A stretch of 64,000 nt of DNA from Cytophagales bacterium (GTDB taxonomy: Bacteria > Bacteroidota > Bacteroidia > Cytophagales > Cyclobacteriaceae), in contig JAFLBR010000001.1 of the NCBI GenBank assembly GCA_017303795.1, forward strand, positions 186,001 to 250,000, written 5' to 3'. Below the pieces are notes generated by a model that did no database searches, was not told the DNA's origin, and was given only the letters and a program-made list of their open reading frames with translations. Shown piece by piece: positions 9,304 to 18,012 of the stretch (its first letter is position 1; each line of letters opens with the position of its first letter). The position numbers and the translations under genes were made by a program.

Positions 9304-10323
9304 ATGAAAGGAAATTTTTTACTTATTACACTTATAATAATTATTGCAGTAATTGCATTTATAGTAAAAATTATTGTATCGGTGGTGAGTTTTCTTTTGC
9401 TTCCTATAGGTATTATAATATTAATCGCAGTGCTATCGGTGTTATCCTACAGTATTTATAGCCATATTTATTTTGCCAGTAGTAAATTTTTAAATCTTAA
9501 AAGTGACATTCAGAAATATATTCAGAATTGTAACGATCTTAATAGTCATATAAATGAATTAAAAAATTCTTTCGTTGATATCAGTTCATATGACTACGGT
9601 AAGGGAGAACTGAATGACAACAGTAAATTCAAGTTCAAGCGTAAGGAGTGGCAAAATAGTATCAAGAATCATCAAATTTATAACTGTTCCGCAGCTGTAT
9701 GTAAAAGTGCAAGCAATCAACCAATTAAATATCTGTGTAAGTATTTCAATATCGAGATGAATGAAAGTACTTTAACCAGTTTTGAAACTGTACTTAATGA
9801 CTTTGCTGCAGCAGAACAAGGAAAAGAATTACTAAGGAATGAAAGAGATTCGATTTTAAACAATATTAGCAATTCTATTCCAAAATTAATCATGTATTTC
9901 AAACGGGACGCGGTAATTCAAAAACTTGGCTTTGAGGCTTACGATTTTAGCGACTTATACTTTCCTGTTTATACTTTTCAGTATGTGTCTCCGGGTGGCA
10001 ACAGTTCGGCTAAATGCGACATAAAATTGAACATTGGCAACCTAGAAAAGTTAATTTTCTATTTAAATGATTTAATTAAATTTAGAAAGAGTGTTCAGGG
10101 ACAAAGAGCTTTAATGACATCCACCCTTAGAGAAAAAATAAAATCAAGAGATAATTTCTGCTGCAAAAAATGTAGCTTGTCAATCAGAGAGGAAAAAAAT
10201 CTCTTATTAGAAATTGACCATATTATTCCACTTTCAAAAGGAGGAATTACATCTGAAGACAATTTGCAGACTCTTTGTTGGAGATGCAATCGAACAAAAG
10301 GTGCAACCATTGAAAATACATAG
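9304..10323 (+). CDS. membrane-anchored HNH endonuclease
   Basis: A 339-residue protein. Residues 1-60 contain two long hydrophobic segments. A helical, Lys/Asn-rich middle region is followed by a short conserved-looking segment (YTFQYVSPGGNSS) near residue 230. The C-terminus is an HNH domain: DNFCCKKC, then LLEIDHIIPLSKGG (the catalytic His and metal ligands), then NLQTLCWRCNRTKG. The two Cys pairs form the structural zinc knuckle. The HNH residues appear intact, so nuclease activity is likely. The gene is visibly more AT-rich than its neighbours and sits alone, which suggests acquisition. A role in defence or DNA uptake is possible, but nothing beside it supports a specific system. Confidence 0.85.
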   Translation: MKGNFLLITLIIIIAVIAFIVKIIVSVVSFLLLPIGIIILIAVLSVLSYSIYSHIYFASSKFLNLKSDIQKYIQNCNDLNSHINELKNSFVDISSYDYGKGELNDNSKFKFKRKEWQNSIKNHQIYNCSAAVCKSASNQPIKYLCKYFNIEMNESTLTSFETVLNDFAAAEQGKELLRNERDSILNNISNSIPKLIMYFKRDAVIQKLGFEAYDFSDLYFPVYTFQYVSPGGNSSAKCDIKLNIGNLEKLIFYLNDLIKFRKSVQGQRALMTSTLREKIKSRDNFCCKKCSLSIREEKNLLLEIDHIIPLSKGGITSEDNLQTLCWRCNRTKGATIENT

Positions 10324-10441
10324 TTCCTTTACAGCCTTAGCCTTTGTTTTTCACGTTCAAAGAGCTACCCCTCTGCCAATACCAGTGTTCTTCACTGGCA
10401 TGAATCCTAAGAATGATATTTTAAATTAGTTAAAGATATTT

Positions 10442-10900
10442 ATGGGCACTTTTGAAACTCTAGCCACCACCCCTGATTGTGAAATTGTAACCATCCGGAA
10501 TTTTAACTTTTCGCGAAAGCAAGTCTTTGAAGCCTGGTCTAATCCAGACCTTTTGAAAGAATGGTGGGGCCCTAAAGGGTTTACCAATACCTTTCATATT
10601 TTTGATTTTAAAGTTGGGGGCCGTTGGAGTTTTGTAATGCATGGCCCGGATAAGGGCAACTATACCAACGAATGCACATTTATCGTAATTCAAGAGCCTG
10701 AATTAATTGTGTGGGACAGGCAATCAAAGCCACTCTTTCAGGTGGAAGTAGCTTTTGAAAAAGTGAGTGAAGATGAAACCAAAGTAACCTTCAAACAAAA
10801 GTTTGAGACGGTTGAAGAGTGCGAGAAGATCAGAAAATATACAGTCGGTAAGAACGATGAGAATTTTGACAAACTTGAAGTAGTGTTGGGTAACATGTAA
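10442..10900 (+). CDS. SRPBCC/AHSA1-domain protein
   Basis: A 152-residue protein that is one SRPBCC fold of the Aha1/AHSA1 type (formerly CalC-like). The signature residues are present: FNFSRKQVFEAWSNPDLLKEWWGP near the N-terminus, then FDFKVGGRWSFVMHGPDG-like sequence, then VTFKQKF on a later strand. Such proteins bind hydrophobic ligands or assist stress responses; the ligand here is unknown. The gene converges on DUF3999 with only three bases between the stops, and no partner is evident. Confidence 0.88.
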   Translation: MGTFETLATTPDCEIVTIRNFNFSRKQVFEAWSNPDLLKEWWGPKGFTNTFHIFDFKVGGRWSFVMHGPDKGNYTNECTFIVIQEPELIVWDRQSKPLFQVEVAFEKVSEDETKVTFKQKFETVEECEKIRKYTVGKNDENFDKLEVVLGNM

Positions 10901-10903
10901 TTA

Positions 10904-12103
10904 CTACTCGCGCAACATCCGCATGGTAAAAAACCCAAGTATGGCTACAATAACAGCCAATGCGCCCCACATCCAGAGTTTATTTTTAAACCACGGTGTG
11001 GGTTCGGGTTTTAGTATCTGCTCTGGTTTTAATTCAGTGCTTACCTGTAATTCAGGTAGCGAATCAGGAAGTTCCTTCACAAAATGTTCCAGGTCGTAAT
11101 TGGGTGCAAAAGCATTGGTGTTTCCGTATTTCAACTCGTATGCACCAGGTTGCAGGTGTGTAAGAACTTCCACTTGTGGCGACCACGCTAAAATTTTATT
11201 TACCTGTATCGGTGGATTATCCGCGTTGTAAATCGTAACCCTGATTTTACGCACCACCTGTGGCGTAAATGATACCGTATCTTGTTTAAATGAACTGATC
11301 ACCCCCGAATAGAGCGACTGGTATTGATAGTGCGTACCTGTTTCGGAGACAATACTATCGTACAACCAATCGATAGCCACATTGCGATAAAAAAGTTGAT
11401 TAGCGGCAGCGGCTATGCTTAACCGCGATAAGAGTATGGGCTGGTCAAACTGAACAAACAACTCACTTTGCTTATCTATTGTTTTGGTCGATAGGGTAGA
11501 ACCCACTTCTGAAAAGTTGCCTTTTGTAGTTCTGGTTTGATAAAAATTAACCTGACTTAACGTGAGTGCGGTATTATTTTTAATCGCGAATCGTAAGAAA
11601 GTATATGCTGATTCGGGAAAGTTAATCTGATTATACTTATAGCTAACCGGAGCTTTGTTGATGGAGATGATTCTTCCGGTTTGAATATTGAACCATTCTT
11701 TTTGATCGTTACTTCCTTCTACCGTTACATCAGCATCGTAATTATCTTGTTCAAAATGAAGTGTCGCCAGATTAACGGGCTCAACTTGATTTAGCTTAAC
11801 AGAAAAATAAAGCGTTGTTCCCTGTCGGGAGATATTAAACGGTTCGGTTTTAACCTGCTCCCGAATTATTTCATCGGCTGCAATACGAACTAAATATGGA
11901 ATTTCGGTTGAGTCATTCCCGGTTGTATAAATGCGTAGATCATCAAAGTTCGGCTTTACTTTGGTGAGCATGGCAGGAGGTATTGCAAAACGATACCAAC
12001 CCGTGTGTGTTACTTCGGAGAGCTTTCGCTGATAAGAATATTGGGCAGATGCGGTTACATTAATCAGTAAAAAAACAAAGAATATGTTAAGCTTGCGTTT
12101 CAT
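10904..12103 (-). CDS. DUF3999 family exported protein
   Basis: A 399-residue protein with a signal peptide (IFFVFLLINVTASAQ) and a mostly beta-rich periplasmic region containing WYRFAIPPAMLTKVKPNFDDLRIY near its start. A single C-terminal membrane helix (about 376-394, LWMWGALAVIVAILGFFTM) ends in a short cytoplasmic tail. This matches the layout of DUF3999 proteins, whose role is unknown. The start overlaps the end of the upstream DUF2339 gene by 17 bases, and these two families commonly occur side by side, so they probably act together in the envelope. Confidence 0.82.
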   Translation of the reverse strand: MKRKLNIFFVFLLINVTASAQYSYQRKLSEVTHTGWYRFAIPPAMLTKVKPNFDDLRIYTTGNDSTEIPYLVRIAADEIIREQVKTEPFNISRQGTTLYFSVKLNQVEPVNLATLHFEQDNYDADVTVEGSNDQKEWFNIQTGRIISINKAPVSYKYNQINFPESAYTFLRFAIKNNTALTLSQVNFYQTRTTKGNFSEVGSTLSTKTIDKQSELFVQFDQPILLSRLSIAAAANQLFYRNVAIDWLYDSIVSETGTHYQYQSLYSGVISSFKQDTVSFTPQVVRKIRVTIYNADNPPIQVNKILAWSPQVEVLTHLQPGAYELKYGNTNAFAPNYDLEHFVKELPDSLPELQVSTELKPEQILKPEPTPWFKNKLWMWGALAVIVAILGFFTMRMLRE

Positions 12104-14378
12104 CGGTTGGAGTCTGATTTTTCTTTCTCTTGTTATAAATAAAGGAAGCGATTAGCAGGAGGGCACCCAGTACCATCAACACAATCGTTTTTGCTATGGT
12201 ACTCATGTCTGTAAGGTCGTACAAAAATAGTTTCGCCAATGTAATTCCAAAGAGCACAATTCCGCCCATCCGGAGGAAAGCAAAATCTTTGGCAAGTCCC
12301 CAAACAATTAAGTAAAGCGCGTAGGCACCCCATAAAATACTTAACGCCAGACGCGAGCCATCTTCCACACCACTCAGCGCAAGCCAGGAAAGTAATTCCG
12401 AACTCAAAAGTGTGAGTATCGTAAAGTGAAAGAATAACCTTTCTGATTTGGCAATACTGGGGGCGAGTTGTCTTGCTACGGTATAAGCTTGATACAGAAG
12501 TCCACCTATAAAGATGTAGCAGATGTATCGTATGGCAACGTTCCAGAAGCCATGTACAAACCAGGCATCGGTTTGCAAATAGGCATCGCGAAGATCTTCT
12601 AATGCTTCTAATCCGCCAATCAGGTAAACGCAAATGAGTATAGCTGCACTACCGGCCAGAAATCTGTTTAATAGTTGGTTCTTGAAGAAGCGCATGTTTG
12701 TGAACCCGGTAATGAGCAGGAAGGCCGCGCTATAATTCATCAGCCAGATTGATTTGAATGAAAGCCAGTCGTAGTTGTATTGACTAACATCTTCTTGTTT
12801 GATCGCTGTGAGATAATACTGTTGATTAAAATACAAACTCACTTCTTTCAGGATGGTTGTGTACAAAATAAAAAGAAATCCGGCAGGAAGAAGGTAGTTC
12901 ATTACGGGCGCGATCAGGTTTAACCATTTGTTGGATTGATCGGGTGCTGTTTTAAGCGACAGTCTATAGATGGCACCAAACATAAAGGCAACCAGCAATC
13001 CCGTAAGGAAATAAACATTGATAAAAGGCCCGAATGTAACCTCGCTATCAGAATAGTAGTAATAATCGTTATAAATAAAAGTTAATTCGCTCCAATCATG
13101 CAGCAGGCTAAGTACAGCTAGTACAATTAGCGGGTAAGACAAAATTTCATACACTGGAAATTTTTTATGGCGACCTATCCAGAACAGAAGCACAGCTTCC
13201 AATGCCCATATAGCCGTTACCCAATTGCCTTCCAGTTGAACCGGCACCGCAAGTGTGAGAAACGTAAGCACCATTCCGGCTACGAAATAAAAGACATCGC
13301 GCACCTGGCGCAGTTTGTAGTAGAGCACCAGACATACTACAAAATGGGTAATGGCATTAAAGGCTGTAAATAATCCGAGAAAAAATTCGCCATTGGTATG
13401 ATCGCTGATAGAAGCATAACCCAGTCCATAAAAAATAAAACTATTACTTAAGATCAAGGCGATGTCACCGATTTTAAGTTTTTGCTGTGAACTTAATTTA
13501 GAGATCAGGAAGGCGAGGTAAAACTGAATGAAGAAAATCAATGCGAAGGTGAGGCTTATCCAAAGGTGCTTGTCCGGTCGGTAGTCGGTTATAAGCCAGG
13601 CAAACATTATCAGCCAGGTAAGCACAAAGGCAAGCCGGAATAGTCCACGCCAATCTTGTTTAAAGGAAATGAAAAGAATACCGCTGTTGATGATGGTAAC
13701 ATAGCTGAGCATAACCACCACGCGACCGGAGCCATCGCTTAGTAAAAAGGGTACGGCATAAGCGCCTACTAGGCCTATTATGGCAATTACCTGTTGTTTG
13801 TATTGCAGTGCTGCAAAGACTGTAAAAGCAGTAAATAAAACCATTAACACAAACGCAACTACCTGCGGAATGAATTGATAGAAGTCGTAAGCGGCATAGG
13901 TAATAAAATATAAACTCGCCATAGCACCACTTAGCAATACCGCACTAAAGGCTGCGTAATTCTTTTTGAGTTTTAATGCTAAACCCAGCAAAGTGCCTCC
14001 CGCCACATAGCCCAATATTATTCGTGTAAGCGGATTAAGCATTTGATGATCGATGGCATACTTTACACCAAAACTGATACCTATAACCAAAACGGCAATC
14101 CCGATTTTGTTAAGCAAGTTGGTGCCGATGAAATCTTCCCACGCTTTTTTTTCTTTTGGTTTGGCAGGTTTGGGTGTAGGAGTGGTGGGTGTTACCAAAG
14201 GCTCAGCAACAACAATTGGAACCGTTGGCTCAGCCGGTTTTACTTCTGGTTGTTCTTTGAATTGAAATGTCTGTAGTTGTTTCCGAAGTTCTTTGAGGTC
14301 AAACATCAGTTGTTGTTGCCGCATTTCGGCAGCCTGAAGTTTTTGGAGAAGTTCGTCAAGTTTTTGTGGGTCTGACAT
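12087..14378 (-). CDS. DUF2339 polytopic membrane protein
   Basis: A 763-residue protein. Residues 1-45 form a coiled coil (DELLQKLQAAEMRQQQLMFDLKEL is typical). A Pro/Thr/Val-rich linker follows, then KAWEDFIGTNLLNKIGIAVLVIGISFGVKYAID, the signature opening of DUF2339. The rest is an almost continuous series of about twenty hydrophobic helices. The function is unknown; family members often lie beside DUF3999 or envelope genes. It is the first gene of a two-gene unit reading leftwards. Gene length is normal. Confidence 0.85.
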   Translation of the reverse strand: MSDPQKLDELLQKLQAAEMRQQQLMFDLKELRKQLQTFQFKEQPEVKPAEPTVPIVVAEPLVTPTTPTPKPAKPKEKKAWEDFIGTNLLNKIGIAVLVIGISFGVKYAIDHQMLNPLTRIILGYVAGGTLLGLALKLKKNYAAFSAVLLSGAMASLYFITYAAYDFYQFIPQVVAFVLMVLFTAFTVFAALQYKQQVIAIIGLVGAYAVPFLLSDGSGRVVVMLSYVTIINSGILFISFKQDWRGLFRLAFVLTWLIMFAWLITDYRPDKHLWISLTFALIFFIQFYLAFLISKLSSQQKLKIGDIALILSNSFIFYGLGYASISDHTNGEFFLGLFTAFNAITHFVVCLVLYYKLRQVRDVFYFVAGMVLTFLTLAVPVQLEGNWVTAIWALEAVLLFWIGRHKKFPVYEILSYPLIVLAVLSLLHDWSELTFIYNDYYYYSDSEVTFGPFINVYFLTGLLVAFMFGAIYRLSLKTAPDQSNKWLNLIAPVMNYLLPAGFLFILYTTILKEVSLYFNQQYYLTAIKQEDVSQYNYDWLSFKSIWLMNYSAAFLLITGFTNMRFFKNQLLNRFLAGSAAILICVYLIGGLEALEDLRDAYLQTDAWFVHGFWNVAIRYICYIFIGGLLYQAYTVARQLAPSIAKSERLFFHFTILTLLSSELLSWLALSGVEDGSRLALSILWGAYALYLIVWGLAKDFAFLRMGGIVLFGITLAKLFLYDLTDMSTIAKTIVLMVLGALLLIASFIYNKRKKNQTPTDETQA

Positions 14379-14472
14379 GGGGGTAATTGTAATAATGGTG
14401 CCAAATTATTTTAAATCCAGCAATACCTTGTTTGACAAATGTCAAAAAACAAGGCGATCTTAACAATGGCTT

Positions 14473-15330
14473 CTACTTACCTTGCTGAAGGTATTTCGAA
14501 GGGGTCTTTCCGGTAACTTTCTTAAACTGTCGGTTAAAGTGCGATAAATTCTGAAAACCAACCTCATAGCAAACCGACTGAATGTTAGGTTCGCCTTCAA
14601 TCAATCTTTTACAGGCATGGCTGATGCGTACTTCATTTAAAAAATTTGTGTAAGTCTTTCGGGTTCGGATTTTAAAATAGCGACAGAAAGCTTCACTCGA
14701 AAGATTGGCCACTGATGCCACTTCGCTGATTTTTATTTTACGATTGCTTTGTTTAAATGTGAATTGTAACACATCATTCATCCGTTTGTCTTCTTCTTGT
14801 GCCAGATTTTGAACCGGAGCAACTGAAAGTCGTTTCAGATTTTTAGATTGGGCTAATACGTGCAGTAATTGCAAAAAGAGAATCAGCTTTATTACTTTTT
14901 GTGATTGCATAACTTGATGAATAAGCGAAGCAACTTCCTTTAAGGTTTTACCTTCCACACGAATAGTACCGACTTTGCCCAGAAATTGCCGGATGTCTTT
15001 CAATTCCTGTAGTTGCCAGAAATTTTCACCTGCATAATGCTCATCGAAATAGAGCGCAGTAGCTTGTGCATTTTTCTTGTTTCGAGAATGGTAATAGCTT
15101 TCATCGCTACGAAAAACGTGCGGCTGCCCGCTGCCAATAACATACACATCACCTGCATTAAACCGCCCAACGTAATCTCCGGCTATCAGAGTGCCTTCAC
15201 CTTTTTCAATTAACATAATCTGAATTTCGGAGTGCTGATGTAGCCGGTCATAAAAATATGGTAGCCTATCAACCTGCAAGCGAAATGCCTCTTGTCCGGT
15301 TTTTGGTACCTGAAAAGGAATTACCTTCAT
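14473..15330 (-). CDS. AraC-family transcriptional regulator
   Basis: This 285-residue protein has an N-terminal cupin effector domain (HQHSEIQIMLIEKGEGTLIAGDY, GDVYVIGSGQPHVF). The C-terminal double helix-turn-helix of the AraC family includes ISEVASVANLSSEAFCRYFK and ICYEVGF-like SVCYEVGFQNLSHFNRQFKKVTGKTPSKYL. It is divergent from the hydroxyproline operon, with a 136-bp shared intergenic region that contains a 10-bp inverted repeat. The inference is that it senses hydroxyproline or an intermediate and controls that operon. Confidence 0.92.
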   Translation of the reverse strand: MKVIPFQVPKTGQEAFRLQVDRLPYFYDRLHQHSEIQIMLIEKGEGTLIAGDYVGRFNAGDVYVIGSGQPHVFRSDESYYHSRNKKNAQATALYFDEHYAGENFWQLQELKDIRQFLGKVGTIRVEGKTLKEVASLIHQVMQSQKVIKLILFLQLLHVLAQSKNLKRLSVAPVQNLAQEEDKRMNDVLQFTFKQSNRKIKISEVASVANLSSEAFCRYFKIRTRKTYTNFLNEVRISHACKRLIEGEPNIQSVCYEVGFQNLSHFNRQFKKVTGKTPSKYLQQGK

Positions 15331-15338
15331 TAAGTCTG

Positions 15339-15384
15339 ATTTTGACTAGGTTTTCTGATTAATCCCATCAATATTAGTCAAAAT
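15339..15384. promoter_or_regulatory. inverted repeat, candidate AraC-type operator
   Basis: ATTTTGACTA at 15339-15348 is repeated as its exact reverse complement TAGTCAAAAT at 15375-15384. The half-site centres are 36 bp apart. It lies directly in front of the AraC-family gene and about 30 bp upstream of the candidate promoter of the hydroxyproline operon, a position suited to autoregulation plus activation. Confidence 0.5.
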
Positions 15385-15413
15385 AGTATTAGAATGAGTT
15401 ATTAGCGGTGAAA

Positions 15414-15441
15414 TTGTTGTGCACTACATCACTTACTTTTG
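15414..15441 (+). promoter_or_regulatory. candidate Bacteroidota-type promoter of hydroxyproline operon
   Basis: TACTTTTG at 15434-15441 matches the Bacteroidota -7 consensus TAnnTTTG exactly. A TTG lies at 15414-15416, 17 bases upstream, where the -33 TTTG/TTG element is expected. The first start codon is 26 bases downstream. Confidence 0.5.
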
Positions 15442-15466
15442 AAGTATTAAATTAAATCAGAATACT

Positions 15467-16363
15467 ATGACAGTTGCATGGCAAGGCATTTACCCGGCTC
15501 TCACCACCAAATTTACTTCTGACGATAAGTTAGATTTTCCATTGTTTGAAAAAAACCTAAAGGCTCAGCTTGATGCGGGTGTAGAAGGTGTGATTCTCGG
15601 TGGCACGTTAGGTGAAGCCAGCGTGTTAAGTAATGATGAGAAGTTTGAATTGGTGCGCTTTACGGTAGAGAAGGTGGCAGGTAAAGTACCTGTAGTAATG
15701 AACATAGCCGAAGGCAGTACCCGCGAAGCGTTGAAGCAGGCTGCTGAAGCAGAGAAGAATGGGGCCTCTGGTTTAATGATGTTGCCGCCCATGCGCTATA
15801 AGTCCGATCACCGCGAAACGGTTACGTATTTCAAAACCGTGGCTCAGTCAACCAGTTTGCCGATTATGATTTACAACAATCCGGTTGATTACAAAATAGA
15901 AGTAACACTGGATATGTTTGCCGAACTGGCCGAGGTAAAAAACATACAAGCTGTGAAGGAATCGACCCGCGATGTAAGCAACGTTACCCGTATGATCAAT
16001 CGCTTCGGTGATCGGTTTAAAATTCTTTGTGGTGTGGATACCATTACCATGGAAGAGTTGATGTTGGGAGCAAGTGGTGTTGTAGCCGGTTTGGTTTGTG
16101 CTTTCCCGAAAGAAACCGTTGCCATCTATAAACTTACAAAAGCTGGTAAAATTGAAGAAGCATTAAAGATCTATCGATGGTTTTTACCCTTGCTGGAATT
16201 AGATATTCATCCCAAGCTTGTTCAGTATATTAAACTGGCCGAACAAGAAGTTGGCCTCGGTTCTGAAATTGTGCGCGCACCCCGCTTAACATTAGAAGGC
16301 GAGGAGCGGGAACGAATTTTGAAAATTATTCGTCAGGGTATAGCGACCAGGCCTGTTTTATAG
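15467..16363 (+). CDS. DapA-family lyase, probable 1-pyrroline-4-hydroxy-2-carboxylate deaminase
   Basis: A 298-residue class I aldolase of the dihydrodipicolinate synthase family. It shows GGTLGEAS (phosphate-loop-like motif), MIYNNPVDY with the catalytic Tyr (near residue 135) and QAVKESTRD with the Schiff-base Lys (near 163). In hydroxyproline degradation a member of this family deaminates and dehydrates pyrroline-hydroxy-carboxylate to 2-oxoglutarate semialdehyde. The three following genes encode exactly the other steps, which makes this assignment more likely than lysine biosynthesis. It is the first gene of the operon. Confidence 0.88.
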   Translation: MTVAWQGIYPALTTKFTSDDKLDFPLFEKNLKAQLDAGVEGVILGGTLGEASVLSNDEKFELVRFTVEKVAGKVPVVMNIAEGSTREALKQAAEAEKNGASGLMMLPPMRYKSDHRETVTYFKTVAQSTSLPIMIYNNPVDYKIEVTLDMFAELAEVKNIQAVKESTRDVSNVTRMINRFGDRFKILCGVDTITMEELMLGASGVVAGLVCAFPKETVAIYKLTKAGKIEEALKIYRWFLPLLELDIHPKLVQYIKLAEQEVGLGSEIVRAPRLTLEGEERERILKIIRQGIATRPVL

Positions 16364-16451
16364 TTTCTGGTCGCTGGTTACTGGTCTCTGGTAAGTTACA
16401 CCAAGCAAACCAGTAGCCAGCAACCAGAAGCCAGTAACTAGCAACCAGCAA
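16364..16451. repeat. inverted heptamer array 1 (YNNCTGG / CCAGNNR units)
   Basis: Four head-to-tail 7-bp units ending in CTGG occupy 16364-16391 (TTTCTGG, TCGCTGG, TTACTGG, TCTCTGG). After an 18-base spacer, six units of the reverse-complement type follow at 16410-16451 (CCAGTAG, CCAGCAA, CCAGAAG, CCAGTAA, CTAGCAA, CCAGCAA). The arms can fold into a long imperfect hairpin. The array begins at the base after the stop codon of the deaminase and ends 13 bases before the next ATG. Confidence 0.9.
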
Positions 16452-16464
16452 CAAAAAATTGAAC

Positions 16465-17934
16465 ATGATAAATAATCCAACAGAAGAAGTTAACCGAGTC
16501 CTACAACAAGCTCACGTTGCCTTTCTATCGTATAAAAATTTTTCCGGCAAACAGAAAGCCGCATTTCTGCGAGCTATTGCTGATGAGATTGAAGCTTTGG
16601 GTGCTGAGTTAGTAAGCACGGCTATGCGCGAAACCAATTTGCCGGAAGCGCGCATCATCAATGAGCGCGGTCGCACTACCGGTCATTGTCGCATGTTTGC
16701 TGATTTGGTAGAAGAAGGTTCGTGGGTGGAGGCACGCGTGGATACCGCCTTACCTAACCGCATACCGGCACCTAAGCCCGATATGCGAAAAATGTTAGTA
16801 CCCATCGGGCCAGTGGTGGTATTTGGTGCGGCTAACTTTCCGTTGGCCTATTCAACTGCCGGTGGCGATACCGCTTCTGCTTTGGCAGCAGGTTGTCCGG
16901 TAATTGTAAAAGCTCATCCTGCTCATTTAGAAACTTCAAAGTTAGTAGCTGCTGCAATCGAAAAGGCGGCTGCTAAAACCGGCATGCCGCAAGGTGTATT
17001 TCAACATGTGCATGGCGAAGGTTTTGAGATTGGGCAGGCATTGGTAAAACATCCATTTACCAAAGCTGTTGGATTTACAGGTTCATTGGTCGGAGGCAAA
17101 GCGCTGTTCGATCTTGCCAATCAACGCCCCGAACCGATTCCTGTTTTTGCAGAAATGAGTAGCATCAATCCTGTCATCTTATTACCTGAAACGCTTTCGC
17201 GCGATGCAGCAAAAACAGCAAGCCAGTTGGCCGGATCAATTACCTTGGGTGTAGGTCAGTTTTGTACTAACCCCGGTTTGATAATCGCTATTGATGATGC
17301 AGCACTTGCTTCATTCATCGCCACACTCGTAACCGAAATAGAAAAATCATTACCCGGCACTATGTTGCATCAAGGTATTGCTGATAATTATGCCAAGCGA
17401 CTTACTCAAACGCTTGCGCAGAAAGGGGTGAAGGCGGAGGGCCAATCTGCAAATGGAAACGCGGCACAAGGAACTCCCTTGGTAGCTTCAGTAGCTGCAG
17501 AAACTTTTCTTCAGAATCCAACTTTGTCAGAAGAAGTGTTTGGTCCGTTTTCACTGATTGTAAAATGTAAAGACACTAACGAATTACACCAGGTGATTAC
17601 TAAAAGTCACGGCCAGTTAACGGCTACTATTATTGGCGATGAGGCTGAGATCAGCAAACACAAAGTCCTGATTAATATGTTAATCGAGAAAGCGGGTCGG
17701 TTAATTATAAATGGAGTGCCTACGGGTGTAGAAGTTTGTCCGGCCCAAATGCATGGTGGTCCCTATCCTGCTACAACCGATTCGCGTTTTACCGCAGTGG
17801 GCACCGATGCCATCAAACGATTTGTTCGCCCGGTGACGTTTCAGAATTTTCCCGAATCATTATTACCAACAGAATTGAAAACTGAAAACCCGTTGGGGAT
17901 TTGGAGACTATTTAACAATGAACAAAAAAAGTAA
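16465..17934 (+). CDS. aldehyde dehydrogenase, probable 2-oxoglutarate semialdehyde dehydrogenase
   Basis: This protein of about 489 residues is an NAD(P)-dependent aldehyde dehydrogenase. It shows GPVVVFGAANFPLAYSTAGG and the cofactor-binding segment GGDTASALAAGCPVIVKAHPAH. FTGSLVGGKALFDLA, the general-base Glu in FAEMSSINPV and the catalytic Cys in GVGQFCTNPGL are also present. It matches the subfamily that oxidises 2,5-dioxopentanoate to 2-oxoglutarate, the last step of hydroxyproline catabolism. I prefer the ATG at 16465 to the TTG two codons earlier. It is second in the operon, bounded on both sides by heptamer arrays, and its stop codon lies inside the first unit of the next array. Confidence 0.9.
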   Translation: MINNPTEEVNRVLQQAHVAFLSYKNFSGKQKAAFLRAIADEIEALGAELVSTAMRETNLPEARIINERGRTTGHCRMFADLVEEGSWVEARVDTALPNRIPAPKPDMRKMLVPIGPVVVFGAANFPLAYSTAGGDTASALAAGCPVIVKAHPAHLETSKLVAAAIEKAAAKTGMPQGVFQHVHGEGFEIGQALVKHPFTKAVGFTGSLVGGKALFDLANQRPEPIPVFAEMSSINPVILLPETLSRDAAKTASQLAGSITLGVGQFCTNPGLIIAIDDAALASFIATLVTEIEKSLPGTMLHQGIADNYAKRLTQTLAQKGVKAEGQSANGNAAQGTPLVASVAAETFLQNPTLSEEVFGPFSLIVKCKDTNELHQVITKSHGQLTATIIGDEAEISKHKVLINMLIEKAGRLIINGVPTGVEVCPAQMHGGPYPATTDSRFTAVGTDAIKRFVRPVTFQNFPESLLPTELKTENPLGIWRLFNNEQKK

Positions 17935-18006
17935 TCAGTAAGCAGTAATCAGTTGGCAGGTCTAAAAACTAACTGCTTACTGAATGCTGCTTACCGCTTA
18001 CTATTG
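17930..18006. repeat. inverted heptamer array 2 (AGTAATC / ACTGCTT units)
   Basis: Four 7-bp units run from 17930 to 17957 (AGTAATC, AGTAAGC, AGTAATC, AGTTGGC). Five units of the opposite type run from 17972 to 18006 (ACTGCTT, ACTGAAT, GCTGCTT, ACCGCTT, ACTATTG). The period is 7 in both arms, which can pair. The preceding stop codon is in the first unit and the epimerase ATG is 6 bases after the last. The core differs from array 1 (CAGTAA rather than CCAG), but the architecture is the same. Confidence 0.85.
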
Positions 18007-18012
18007 ATTACG

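Noticed and set aside
10382-10398. CCAGTG/CACTGG hairpin after the HNH gene as a terminator
   Set aside because: The stem is only six pairs and no T-run follows.
10214-10429. 71-codon frame overlapping the HNH domain and the following gap
   Set aside because: It is an alternative frame of the HNH-coding sequence with no protein-like features of its own.
15467-16363. Lysine-biosynthesis dihydrodipicolinate synthase (dapA)
   Set aside because: The fold and active site are shared, but its operon partners are exactly the hydroxyproline pathway enzymes, so the catabolic deaminase is the better call.
17953-18012. In-frame upstream start for the hydroxyproline epimerase
   Set aside because: The extra 20 residues are translated heptamer repeat; the family starts at the ATG at 18013.
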